Below are positions 42,512 to 50,363 of a stretch of 64,000 nucleotides of DNA, in pieces. Position 1 is the stretch's first letter; each line of letters begins with the position of its first letter. The position numbers and the translations under genes were made by a program. The notes beneath the pieces are model-generated. The model was not told where the DNA came from. It saw nothing but the letters and a program-made list of their open reading frames with translations, and ran no database searches. Origin of the DNA: CAYSAQ01 sp964429235 (GTDB lineage Bacteria; Margulisbacteria; Riflemargulisbacteria; GWF2-35-9; DYQY01); contig CAYSAQ010000007.1 of assembly GCA_964429235.1 (NCBI GenBank), forward strand, positions 1-64,000. The letters run 5' to 3'.

Positions 42512-43252
42512 ATGAAAAAAATCTCTATTAAAAACTTAAAATTTTCTTTAGACGGCAATCAAATACTTGATGATGTTAATGTTGAGTTTGTTGAAAACAA
42601 CTTGTATTTGATAGTAGGAAGAAACGGTAGTGGGAAGTCTACTTTTTTGAAGATTTTAAATAAGCAACTTACGGCTACTTCCGGCGAGATAGTAATAAAT
42701 GGAAGAGATATAAACGAATATTCTAACAAAGAGCTAGTATCCAAGATTGCATATCTTCCTCAAAAAATAACATTTAATGCTCCTTATCTAGTGCGCGAGT
42801 TGTTGGAGATGTCTATGTATTCAAGTGAATTTGTTTCAGAAGATATTATTAAAAAATCTATAAAAGAATTCCAATTAGAAAAACTTATCAACAAGCCTAT
42901 TACTAGGTTAAGTGGAGGAGAAATTCAGCGAGTTTTATTGGCTTCTACATATTTGGTTGGCGGCAAGTTTATTCTATTAGATGAACCATTTAGTTTCTTA
43001 GACCCAGGGCAGCGAGATTTAATTTTCAGGCAGATAAAATCTTTGCATGAGCAGAATGTGCGGACTTTTATTTTGGTGGTTAATAGCTTAGAAGAGATTT
43101 TTATGTTTAAGGATTTAGATCGAGTAAATATTCTAACTCTAGATAATCAGAGGTTTAACCACTATGAGTCAATGGATAAGAGTTTCATTAAAGCTTTGTC
43201 CGAATTGTTTAATATTTCCTTAACGAAGGAAGGTGCTATTGATGAAAAATAG
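42512..43252 (+). CDS. ABC transporter ATPase, FecE/BtuD type
   Basis: 246 residues from ATG 42512; the longer frame from 42437 would translate the hairpin and is rejected. Walker A GRNGSGKST, Q-loop LPQKITF, signature LSGGEIQRV, Walker B FILLDEPFSFLD are all intact. It powers the FecCD-type permease encoded next, overlapping by 11 nt. Substrates of this class are siderophores, haem or cobalamin. Confidence 0.88.
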   Translation: MKKISIKNLKFSLDGNQILDDVNVEFVENNLYLIVGRNGSGKSTFLKILNKQLTATSGEIVINGRDINEYSNKELVSKIAYLPQKITFNAPYLVRELLEMSMYSSEFVSEDIIKKSIKEFQLEKLINKPITRLSGGEIQRVLLASTYLVGGKFILLDEPFSFLDPGQRDLIFRQIKSLHEQNVRTFILVVNSLEEIFMFKDLDRVNILTLDNQRFNHYESMDKSFIKALSELFNISLTKEGAIDEK

Positions 43253-44207
43253 AACACTTTTTGTATTTGGTGCTGTTTTGTTGATTCTTTTCTTGTCACC
43301 ATTTTTAGGGGAGCAGTTTATCGGAATTGATGCCCTGTTACATAATGATCAAGCAGCGTATATATTTATTAATTATAGAATCCCTAGAGTTCTTTTAGCC
43401 TTCTTGGCAGGAGCTGGATTGTCAGTAGCTGGTTTGATCTTTCAATCTCTGTTTTGTAATGTATTGGCAACTCCATATACTTTGGGAATATCTACGGCAG
43501 CTTCTTTTGGGGCTTTGCTCGCTATGGCAACAGGCGTTAGCTTTAGTATTGGCATTTTTGATCAGACAGTCTTATTTGCAATAGTTTTTGCGAGTATTTC
43601 AATGGGATTTATTTATTTGGTAAGCAGAAAATATGCAGAAGGTCGAATGTCTGATGTGTTGTTAATAGGAGTTGCTTTAAACTTCTTATTTTCTAGCTTA
43701 ATAATGTTGATACAGTTTAGATTAGATTACCTTAATGCGTTTAAGTTTATGCATTGGTTGTTTGGGAGCATTCGCAATGTTTCATTTGAAGTTGTAATAT
43801 TTGAAGCCATTATTTTAGTTATTGCTTTGAGTTTTGTGTTTTTGTTAAGAAAAGAGTTAGACCTGCTTAGTTTAGGAGAAGAATTTGCTCAGAGCAGAGG
43901 AGTGAATGTTTTATATGTAAGATGGGTGCTGATTTTGGTGGGTTCTTTGACAGTAGGTTCAGTTGTGTCATTTTTTGGGCCGGTTGCTTTTGTTGGATTG
44001 ATTGTTCCAAATATTTCAAGGATGGTAGTTGGGGTTGTTCATAAGCGATTAGTAGTAGCTACTGTATTTATTGGCGGAAGCCTGCTTGTTTTTGCAGATG
44101 TTTTATCAAGAGTATTATTTTCTCCAGTTGAGTTGCCTGTTGGTATTTTCACTTCATTTATTGGAGCAGGAGCATTCTTTTTTCTAGTATTGGCGAGAAG
44201 ACGTTGA
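43242..44207 (+). CDS. FecCD/BtuC-type ABC permease
   Basis: 321 residues from ATG 43242, preceded by AAGGAAGG. About nine or ten membrane helices with family motifs RIPRVLLAFLAGAGLSVAGLIFQ and FFGPVAFVGLIVPNISRMVVG, followed by a C-terminal LPVGIFTSFIGAGAFFFLL-like segment. It forms the membrane channel for an iron-siderophore, haem or cobalamin importer. No periplasmic binding-protein gene is adjacent, so one must be supplied from elsewhere. Confidence 0.9.
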   Translation: MKNRTLFVFGAVLLILFLSPFLGEQFIGIDALLHNDQAAYIFINYRIPRVLLAFLAGAGLSVAGLIFQSLFCNVLATPYTLGISTAASFGALLAMATGVSFSIGIFDQTVLFAIVFASISMGFIYLVSRKYAEGRMSDVLLIGVALNFLFSSLIMLIQFRLDYLNAFKFMHWLFGSIRNVSFEVVIFEAIILVIALSFVFLLRKELDLLSLGEEFAQSRGVNVLYVRWVLILVGSLTVGSVVSFFGPVAFVGLIVPNISRMVVGVVHKRLVVATVFIGGSLLVFADVLSRVLFSPVELPVGIFTSFIGAGAFFFLVLARRR

Positions 44208-44239
44208 TGCAAAAGCTTTTTTTTAATACAATATAAGTC

Positions 44240-44932
44240 ATGAGCAAGAATGTGTTTTTATCAATTTTAGAATTATATGAGCTTCCTGTTTTTTTAGACA
44301 GAGAAGAGTTTTACGATAAAGTTGTTAGTTATCTATATATGCAGTTTAGATTTAAGCAGATAGAGGGTGTTAATAAATCTGAATTAGGATTTGACCTTTC
44401 ACTATTTGATGATGGAGCTATTGCCTGTGTGTTAGCAGATAAAAAAACATATAAATTATCAAAGAAAAATATTTTAGACTTAAATGATATTAAGAAAATC
44501 ATTATTTGTGTTGATAGGTCAGAGATGAAGAATTTTATCTCCTTTAAGCTTGGCAAACAGGTTGTTGGTAAATTTGAAAAATTAAAAGAGTTAAAGTTGT
44601 TTATCTCCAGTATTGAAGCATTTTTTGAAAGACAAGAAAAAAGTTTTAAAAATGTTCGTAATTATTTAAAGAAAAAAGAGACAATTGTTGCAAAGGAACC
44701 AAATGTAGCAAAGATAGTTGCTGAAAAAGAAGAGGTTAAGACAGGATTTTTACAAGCCACCGCAAAGAATATGCCTGAAAAAATAAAATTAACGCAATCA
44801 TTAGAGAAGGCAGAGTCTGTGCTTATTAAAGAGATGCTTAGAAGAACAAAAGGCAAAAAAGTGGAAGCTGCTCAGAGATTAGGCATTACCGAGCGTATGA
44901 TAGGCTATAAAATAAAGAAGTTTAACCTATAA
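44240..44932 (+). CDS. Regulator with Fis/NifA-type C-terminal HTH, no AAA+ domain
   Basis: 230 residues. The last 45 residues match the DNA-binding tail of NtrC/NifA proteins (VLIKEMLRRTKGKKVEAAQRLGITERMIGYKIKKF). The N-terminal 140 residues look like a reduced GAF-type sensor, followed by a coiled linker. The sigma-54 AAA+ domain that normally sits between is absent, so it cannot activate sigma-54 by itself. TACAAT lies 7 nt before the ATG, without ribosome site. Target genes unknown. Confidence 0.72.
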   Translation: MSKNVFLSILELYELPVFLDREEFYDKVVSYLYMQFRFKQIEGVNKSELGFDLSLFDDGAIACVLADKKTYKLSKKNILDLNDIKKIIICVDRSEMKNFISFKLGKQVVGKFEKLKELKLFISSIEAFFERQEKSFKNVRNYLKKKETIVAKEPNVAKIVAEKEEVKTGFLQATAKNMPEKIKLTQSLEKAESVLIKEMLRRTKGKKVEAAQRLGITERMIGYKIKKFNL

Positions 44933-44956
44933 TCCTCCGACTTCGTTAACACTCAG

Positions 44957-44988
44957 CCACCTCCTTTGATAAAGGAGGCTCCTTAAGG
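44957..44988. repeat. Hairpin element, copy H1
   Basis: CCTCCTTT-GAT-AAAGGAGG followed by a small CCTTAAGG palindrome, a shortened variant of the neighbouring elements. It lies in the gap between the NifA-tail regulator and the HAD gene. Confidence 0.55.
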
Positions 44989-44995
44989 TTGAAAC

Positions 44996-45042
44996 AGCCC
45001 CCTTTATCAAAGGGGGAAAGATGCGTAAGCATCAGGGGGATT
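44996..45042. repeat. Double-hairpin intergenic element, copy H2
   Basis: CCCCCTTT-ATC-AAAGGGGG, then GATGC-GTAA-GCATC, then AGGGGGATT. The final bases fall within the HAD gene stop codon (minus strand, 45041-45043). First stem identical to copy G at 39653-39700. Confidence 0.72.
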
Positions 45043-45757
45043 AAAGTTTAAGTATTTGCCAGCGATTTTTCTTTGCAATTACCTTTAGAAGCCTTTTTGG
45101 GTTTACCACAATAGGATGTCCCACGATTTTTAACATTGGCAGGTCAGAGATGTGATCAGTAAAAGAATAGCTTTGTTCTAAATCGATATTTTCTTCTTTT
45201 GCTAATCGTTTCATTCTTTTTACTTTTTCTTCGCCATGACAAGGAGTTCCTTGTATATATGATGTATAGAAACCATCTTTTTGTTCTAGCGTTGTAGCCT
45301 CTATTTCTCCAAACCCAAAATAATCTCTAAACAACCTAGCTACTGGATCTATAGTTGAAGATACGAAATACACCTTGTGTCCATCACTATGTAGTTTTCT
45401 TATTCGTTGCTCTATTTCAGGATAAATTTTAGGAGTTATTTCTGCATCAAACCATTTTTTCATCAGTGCGTCTAATTCTTTGACATTATTGCGTGTTAGC
45501 ATAGGGTTTAATACTTTGTTACATTTTTCTATAACTTTGCTGAAATCATTAATCCAGTTCATCTTATAAAGCCCATACCAATAGAGCACCAAAAAGATTA
45601 ATCTAATTGGGAGTAATTTCTTTTTATAAAAATTTTGGACTAATAAATTTAATGAACCGTTTGGAAATATGGTTTTATCTATGTCCGTAAAAACTGCTTT
45701 ATTTTGTTGCACATACAAATTGTATGCTATGTTCGAGTCCAAATCAAGAATATCCAT
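45041..45757 (-). CDS. HAD-superfamily phosphatase (HAD-IB, SerB-like)
   Basis: 238 residues. Motif I FTDIDKTIF, motif II VYFVSSTID and motif III/IV around EEKVKRM..SFTDHISDLPML place it in HAD subfamily IB with phosphoserine-phosphatase-like proteins. A hydrophobic cap segment (LPIRLIFLVLYWYGLY) suggests membrane contact, as in PlsC-associated members. Substrate unknown. TATAAT lies 9 nt before the ATG. Confidence 0.82.
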   Translation of the reverse strand: MDILDLDSNIAYNLYVQQNKAVFTDIDKTIFPNGSLNLLVQNFYKKKLLPIRLIFLVLYWYGLYKMNWINDFSKVIEKCNKVLNPMLTRNNVKELDALMKKWFDAEITPKIYPEIEQRIRKLHSDGHKVYFVSSTIDPVARLFRDYFGFGEIEATTLEQKDGFYTSYIQGTPCHGEEKVKRMKRLAKEENIDLEQSYSFTDHISDLPMLKIVGHPIVVNPKRLLKVIAKKNRWQILKL

Positions 45758-45820
45758 TCAGTTTTTATTATAAATAGTGTAATATGTAACATAATAAATC
45801 AATATTTAAGGGGCTAAGTT

Positions 45821-46036
45821 ATGAAAACATTGCTAATTCTTGTACAGGTTGTTTCTGCTATTGCACTAGTTGTTTTAGTTTTACTTCACTCAGCAAAAGG
45901 GGAAGGTTTTGGGTCAATCGGTTCTGGTGCCAAAATGTTCTCTTCTCAAAAAGGCTTAGAAGATGGGCTAAATAGAGTTACAACAACTTTTGCTGTTACG
46001 TTTTTAGGCTCAGCAATTTTGCTAAGCGTCTTGTAA
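45821..46036 (+). CDS. secG: Preprotein translocase subunit SecG
   Basis: 71 residues with two membrane helices: LLILVQVVSAIALVVLVLLHSAKGEGFG, then the central GSGAKMFSSQKGLEDGLNRVT loop and a second helix. Normal for SecG, which assists SecYE. AAGGGGC precedes the ATG. The next unknown gene begins 16 nt after its stop. Confidence 0.92.
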   Translation: MKTLLILVQVVSAIALVVLVLLHSAKGEGFGSIGSGAKMFSSQKGLEDGLNRVTTTFAVTFLGSAILLSVL

Positions 46037-46052
46037 TAAATAGGAGGGCCGG

Positions 46053-46712
46053 ATGAAGCTTACATTAAAAGAAAAATTTGATTTCTTATGGCAAGATTTT
46101 GTTGCATATGTAGAAGAAGGTATAAAAGAAGGAACCTATGCAAAAGAAGTTCAGGACAATTTTCAAGAATTAACAGTTTCGGATATGAAGGTTTTTAAAA
46201 ATGACGGCAAAGATATGCCATCATTCAGGCCATTAGATGCGCCCATTGAAGGTAAGGTTTTATTAACACTTCGAGATGTCGCTATTTTAATAGATGCAGG
46301 ACTAGAAGATTTTATCGAAGGTAATTATATGGGTTTTGTTGGAATGCTCGAGAAGTATACCGAGGAGTTAGATTCTTCAGTATTCAATCAAGTGAACGCT
46401 TCAATGTCAGAAATGTCAGGTATTCACTATATGCCCTTTTTAAGCGAGAAAGCAAAAAGAGAGTTTGTCGATAAAGCAGACGAGTTGAAAGATTTTTTAC
46501 CAGTTAGCTTGTTATCATCTCCATACTTCTTTGATTTTTCTGCAAACGAAGTTTCATGGCAGGATGGAGCAGTATCACAAGGCAAAGCTCCTACAAAGGC
46601 AAAGATAATTCAGCGAGTATTAGAATCAGAAAATGAAAGATTAAGAGATATTTCTTTTTTAATGTTAAATAAAGAGAATTTAAAAAGTATAGGATTTGAT
46701 AAGTATTTATAA
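46053..46712 (+). CDS. Hypothetical protein upstream of flagellar region
   Basis: 219 residues, not recognised. Soluble, acidic, mainly helical with no membrane segment or signal peptide. TAGGAGGG precedes the ATG strongly. It overlaps the start of the next gene by one base (TAATG), so the two products probably work together; the neighbour looks like a flagellar chaperone. A flagellar accessory role is inferred from position only. Confidence 0.6.
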   Translation: MKLTLKEKFDFLWQDFVAYVEEGIKEGTYAKEVQDNFQELTVSDMKVFKNDGKDMPSFRPLDAPIEGKVLLTLRDVAILIDAGLEDFIEGNYMGFVGMLEKYTEELDSSVFNQVNASMSEMSGIHYMPFLSEKAKREFVDKADELKDFLPVSLLSSPYFFDFSANEVSWQDGAVSQGKAPTKAKIIQRVLESENERLRDISFLMLNKENLKSIGFDKYL

Positions 46713-47221
46713 TGATTCAAGAGTTATCAACTAAGATAGAGATTTTAGAAGTTCTACAAATTAAAGAACTAAAGGTATATCAAGGATTTTTAGGAATACT
46801 GGAGAATCATAGTACTGTGCTTTTGCCTGATATTGATAAACCAGAAGTCTTAAGCGAAATGATGGCAGCTAAAAAAAAGATGATGGATGAGGTTAATGTT
46901 ATTGAGGCAGAACTATCTCCAATTAGAAAAGAAGTCGCTATAAGTTTTAGTTCAGGTAGTATGGATTTTTTAACTTCAGAAAAAATCGAAAAAATTAAGA
47001 GCATGGATATTCAGATTATTGAGAGTATTTCTCAGATATCGAAGGTAGAACAAGCGCTGACACAAAAGATTCAAAATAAAATGGCAGATATAAGCTCACG
47101 ATTAAATGAAATAGGAAACAAGAAGAAAATAAAAAGACAGTATGGCGGCAGCCAGAGTAATTATGTGTCTAAAAAGGAAAACAAAGGTTCTGGTAGTCTT
47201 TACTTAGATTTTTCTGGCTGA
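46712..47221 (+). CDS. FlgN-like flagellar export chaperone (inferred)
   Basis: 169 residues, long amphipathic helices with few aromatic residues, and a Tyr/Gly-containing basic tail (QYGGSQSNYVSKKENKG). Helix arrangement and length fit the FlgN family, which keeps hook-filament junction proteins export-ready, but no diagnostic motif exists. Coupled to the preceding gene. Its 3' end overlaps the MerR-type gene by 22 nt, converging. Confidence 0.4.
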   Translation: MIQELSTKIEILEVLQIKELKVYQGFLGILENHSTVLLPDIDKPEVLSEMMAAKKKMMDEVNVIEAELSPIRKEVAISFSSGSMDFLTSEKIEKIKSMDIQIIESISQISKVEQALTQKIQNKMADISSRLNEIGNKKKIKRQYGGSQSNYVSKKENKGSGSLYLDFSG

Positions 47222-47898
47222 ATCTGAAGTTCTTGAACTAACGCATCTATTGATTCGCCATTTCTAACTCTTTCAATATACTTTTCTCTAATATTGTCTA
47301 GATTTTCTGTAGAGCCGTTCTTTCTTATCCATAGCAAGATAAGCTGATTAATATTATATTTATTGTCAGTTCGTGGTTTAGTTATTGCCTGTTTTGCTTT
47401 TTTTATAAGGGCTGTATCGGCATTGATAATAGTGTTTATTTTTTCCCAGGCCTCATTTTTTTGGCTTTTAAGAGTCGAGGCTTTGTCCTGTAGTTCTTTT
47501 AATTTTAGCAGAGCATCTTCGTTATATGCAGAGTAGGGATATCCAGGGACAATGTCGCTAAGCTCGTTTATCTTAAACAATACTGAAAGCAATTCTTCGT
47601 TTAGTGCTATGAATCGATCTTCGGCTTCTTTTAATAAAATAAAGTTTGTATTGGTTATAATTGCTGAGTTTGGACGAACAGTAGCGCTGCTTCTGATAAA
47701 TGCTTCACCCAAAGAACTTCCCTTTTTCTTTAGATTAATTATTTGTTTGATAATTTTTATATCATTGTCATTATAGATTCGGATGTTTCTGTTGCCTTTT
47801 TCAGGTGAAATATATTCTTTTTTTTCCCAGTATTGGAGCTGTCGGTGGGAACACTCAGTAATCGCACAAACATCCTTACTTGTATATTGATCGGTCAT
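47200..47898 (-). CDS. MerR-family regulator
   Basis: 232 residues from ATG 47898. An N-terminal MerR-type winged HTH (TSKDVCAITECSHRQLQYWEKKEYISPEKGNRNIRIYNDNDI) is followed by a helical region; the C-terminus is longer than usual and has no Cys metal site. TATAAT (47910-47905) is 6 nt from the ATG, so it is probably leaderless. Divergent from flgB with only 92 nt between start codons, it is a candidate regulator of the flagellar operon. Confidence 0.75.
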   Translation of the reverse strand: MTDQYTSKDVCAITECSHRQLQYWEKKEYISPEKGNRNIRIYNDNDIKIIKQIINLKKKGSSLGEAFIRSSATVRPNSAIITNTNFILLKEAEDRFIALNEELLSVLFKINELSDIVPGYPYSAYNEDALLKLKELQDKASTLKSQKNEAWEKINTIINADTALIKKAKQAITKPRTDNKYNINQLILLWIRKNGSTENLDNIREKYIERVRNGESIDALVQELQIQPEKSK

Positions 47899-47954
47899 TT
47901 TTTTATTATAACACAAAAAATGTTTTATCAATCCCTTATAAAACCTTGAATTTA

Positions 47955-47983
47955 TTGACACTGTACATAGGCGTTGCTATTAT
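47955..47983 (+). promoter_or_regulatory. Promoter of flgBC-fliFGHIJ operon, leaderless type
   Basis: Perfect TTGACA (47955-47960), exact 17-nt spacer, TATTAT (47978-47983), then 7 nt to the flgB ATG. No ribosome-binding sequence fits in the gap. A housekeeping-type promoter, not the sigma-28 form. Confidence 0.75.
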
Positions 47984-47990
47984 TAAATTG

Positions 47991-48389
47991 ATGTTTTTAG
48001 ATAGGGGATCGCAAGTTATAAAAGAGGGGTTGTCGATATCTGCTTTGCAGCATGATTTGATAGCTGAAAATATAGCGAATATATCCACTCCCGGATATAG
48101 GCGGAAAGATGCTAATTTCAAAATGACCTTATCAGGTATGATGAATGAGGGTATCCCAATGCAAAGAACACATTCAGGACATATCCCATTCAACTTTAAT
48201 CCAGGACAAATGAACTCAATAATTAGAAACGATAACACTACTTCAGTTAATTCTTTTGGGAATAATGTGGATTTAGATAAAGAAATGGTTGGAATGGCTA
48301 CAAATAATACGTACTTTAACGCGTTAACATCTTTTGCCAATAAGAAATTCAGAATGTTAGATTCCGTAATTTCAGAGAGGGTTGTTTAA
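47991..48389 (+). CDS. flgB: Flagellar basal-body rod protein FlgB
   Basis: 132 residues from ATG 47991. SALQHDLIAENIANISTPGYRRKDANF is the N-terminal rod motif, and MVGMATNNTYFNALTSFANKKFRMLD is the C-terminal helix. It forms the proximal rod. Start is set by the promoter 7 nt upstream. A longer frame from 47880 would extend into the divergent regulator gene. First gene of the operon; flgC follows 9 nt later. Confidence 0.93.
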   Translation: MFLDRGSQVIKEGLSISALQHDLIAENIANISTPGYRRKDANFKMTLSGMMNEGIPMQRTHSGHIPFNFNPGQMNSIIRNDNTTSVNSFGNNVDLDKEMVGMATNNTYFNALTSFANKKFRMLDSVISERVV

Positions 48390-48398
48390 GGTTAGCTT

Positions 48399-48830
48399 AT
48401 GAGTTTTTTTCAATCAGCAGCAGTTATAGGTAGTGGTCTTAGTGTTCAAAGAGAAGTAATGGACGTTATTGCCGAAAATTTAGCAAACATAAATACAATG
48501 GAAACTCCCGAAGGTGGACCATATCAACGAAAAATTCCAATTATTTCAACTAAAGAGGGCGGAGGAAGTTCTTTTTCAAATGTGTTGGGACAAAGAATAC
48601 ATAAACAGGTTAAAATAGCAGGTATTGTTAAGGATCAGTCTCCTCCAATAATGCAATATGATCCAACTCATCCAATGGCAGATAGCAAAGGATATGTTCG
48701 TAAGCCTAATATAAACCAAACAATGGAAATGGTTAGAATGATGGATGCCTCTAGAGCTTATGAGGCGAATGTGGCAGTATTTAATGCTTCAAAAGCTATG
48801 GCTCAAAAATCGTTACAAATAGGGAATTAA
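48399..48830 (+). CDS. flgC: Flagellar basal-body rod protein FlgC
   Basis: 143 residues. N-terminal rod motif SGLSVQREVMDVIAENLANINTMETPEGGPYQRK and C-terminal NINQTMEMVRMMDASRAYEANVAVFNASK are diagnostic. A proximal-rod subunit. fliF begins 1 nt after its stop; fliE, usually found here, is absent. Confidence 0.95.
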   Translation: MSFFQSAAVIGSGLSVQREVMDVIAENLANINTMETPEGGPYQRKIPIISTKEGGGSSFSNVLGQRIHKQVKIAGIVKDQSPPIMQYDPTHPMADSKGYVRKPNINQTMEMVRMMDASRAYEANVAVFNASKAMAQKSLQIGN

Positions 48831-48831
48831 T

Positions 48832-50358
48832 ATGACAGAGATAGTTAGAAGGATCTACGAACAGTTAAGAACGGTTTTATCGCAATTAAATATTGCTCAG
48901 CGTATTACACTTAGCATGCTTGGTCTTATCATATTTGTTTCATTTATCGGTATTGGAATTTGGGGCACAAGGCCAGATTTCGTTACTTTATACGCGGGGC
49001 TAGAGCAGCAAGATACAGGTGAAGTAATAAAGAGGCTGGATGATAAGGGCATTGCTTACAAGATAGGCCCTAATGGTTCTTCAGTTATGGTTCCTTCAAA
49101 GTACGCTAGAGAGCTAAGAGTAGAATTAGCTTCAGATGGCATACCTAACGGTGGTGCTAGTGGTTATGAATTATTTGATCAGTTTAAATTAGGAGTAACT
49201 GAATTTACTCAAAAGGTAAATTATCAAAGAGCGTTAGAGGCAGAATTAGCAAAAACAATTTCTAGCTTATCTCAGATTAGAGCTGTTAGAGTTCATATTG
49301 TTTTGCCAGAAGAATCTGTGTTTATGGAAGATAAAGATAAAACAACTGCTTCATTAGTTCTTGATGTACTAGGTGGCGCATCATTATCACAGAGTAATGT
49401 AAACGGGATTGTGCATCTGGTTGCAAGTTCTGTTAAAGGCTTAAACACAAAGGGCATAACAGTTGTTGATACTAACGGTAATGTTTTATATGCATATGAA
49501 GATGAGGGCATGATTGATTCTGGATTGAGCATGAAACAGCTTGATGTACAAAGACAATATGAAAAAACGATGCAGAATAGAATTTCTACAATGTTAAGCC
49601 AAGTATTTGGCAACAATTCTTCTGTTGTAAGAGTAAACGTGAGAATGAATTTTGATAAATCAGAATCGGAAAGTGAGATTTTTCTTCCATCAGAAGAGCG
49701 CATAATTAGAAGCGCTCGTGCAATGGAAGAAGGGTTTGAAGGTAAAAACGCTGCAAATCCAGCTAATATTGCAACAAATTTAGATGATTCTAATTATTCC
49801 AAAATTGACGAGACCACTAATTATGAAGTTTCTAAAAAAATAGAACGTTTCACAAGAGCGCCAGGATATATAGAAAAAATATCTGTAGCAGTTATACTTG
49901 ATAGAAAAATATCGGATGAACAAAAGACCGATCTTCAGGCAGCAATATCTTCAGCTGCAGGAATCGATGCAGAAAGAGGAGATGTCATTTCGTTAACTAA
50001 TTTAGTTTTTGATAAAACAACACTTGATGAAGTTAATAAGGAGATGGATCAGGAGCGACAGATCTCAATGGCGATGAATATAGCCAAGAACGTTGGCCTT
50101 GGTATCTTACTGTTATTTACAGTATTCTATGCTAGACGAAGATTAAAAAAATTACAGGCAATAACAGGTTCTGGAGGTTCATGGGGAATTAATGTTACAG
50201 ATAGCGGCGGTAGCGCAATGCCTATTGGAGATCTTGATTCAGAAGTATATGCACAAAAAGAGAGAAGTTCGAATATGAGAAGATCGCTTGATGGAATGGT
50301 GAAAGATAATCCCGAAGTATTTGCTCAGGTTTTAAAGAGATGGCTGAGTGAGGGGTAA
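48832..50358 (+). CDS. fliF: Flagellar MS-ring protein FliF
   Basis: 508 residues. N-terminal membrane helix (about 24-48), periplasmic ring-building domains with TLYAGLEQQDTGEVIKRLDDKGIAYKI, LPEESVF and GLNTKGITVVDTNGNVL, then a C-terminal helix (about 420-440) and a cytoplasmic tail that binds FliG. The MS ring is the base of the rotor and houses the export gate. Tightly coupled to flgC upstream and fliG 5 nt downstream. Confidence 0.96.
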   Translation: MTEIVRRIYEQLRTVLSQLNIAQRITLSMLGLIIFVSFIGIGIWGTRPDFVTLYAGLEQQDTGEVIKRLDDKGIAYKIGPNGSSVMVPSKYARELRVELASDGIPNGGASGYELFDQFKLGVTEFTQKVNYQRALEAELAKTISSLSQIRAVRVHIVLPEESVFMEDKDKTTASLVLDVLGGASLSQSNVNGIVHLVASSVKGLNTKGITVVDTNGNVLYAYEDEGMIDSGLSMKQLDVQRQYEKTMQNRISTMLSQVFGNNSSVVRVNVRMNFDKSESESEIFLPSEERIIRSARAMEEGFEGKNAANPANIATNLDDSNYSKIDETTNYEVSKKIERFTRAPGYIEKISVAVILDRKISDEQKTDLQAAISSAAGIDAERGDVISLTNLVFDKTTLDEVNKEMDQERQISMAMNIAKNVGLGILLLFTVFYARRRLKKLQAITGSGGSWGINVTDSGGSAMPIGDLDSEVYAQKERSSNMRRSLDGMVKDNPEVFAQVLKRWLSEG

Positions 50359-50363
50359 TCTCT

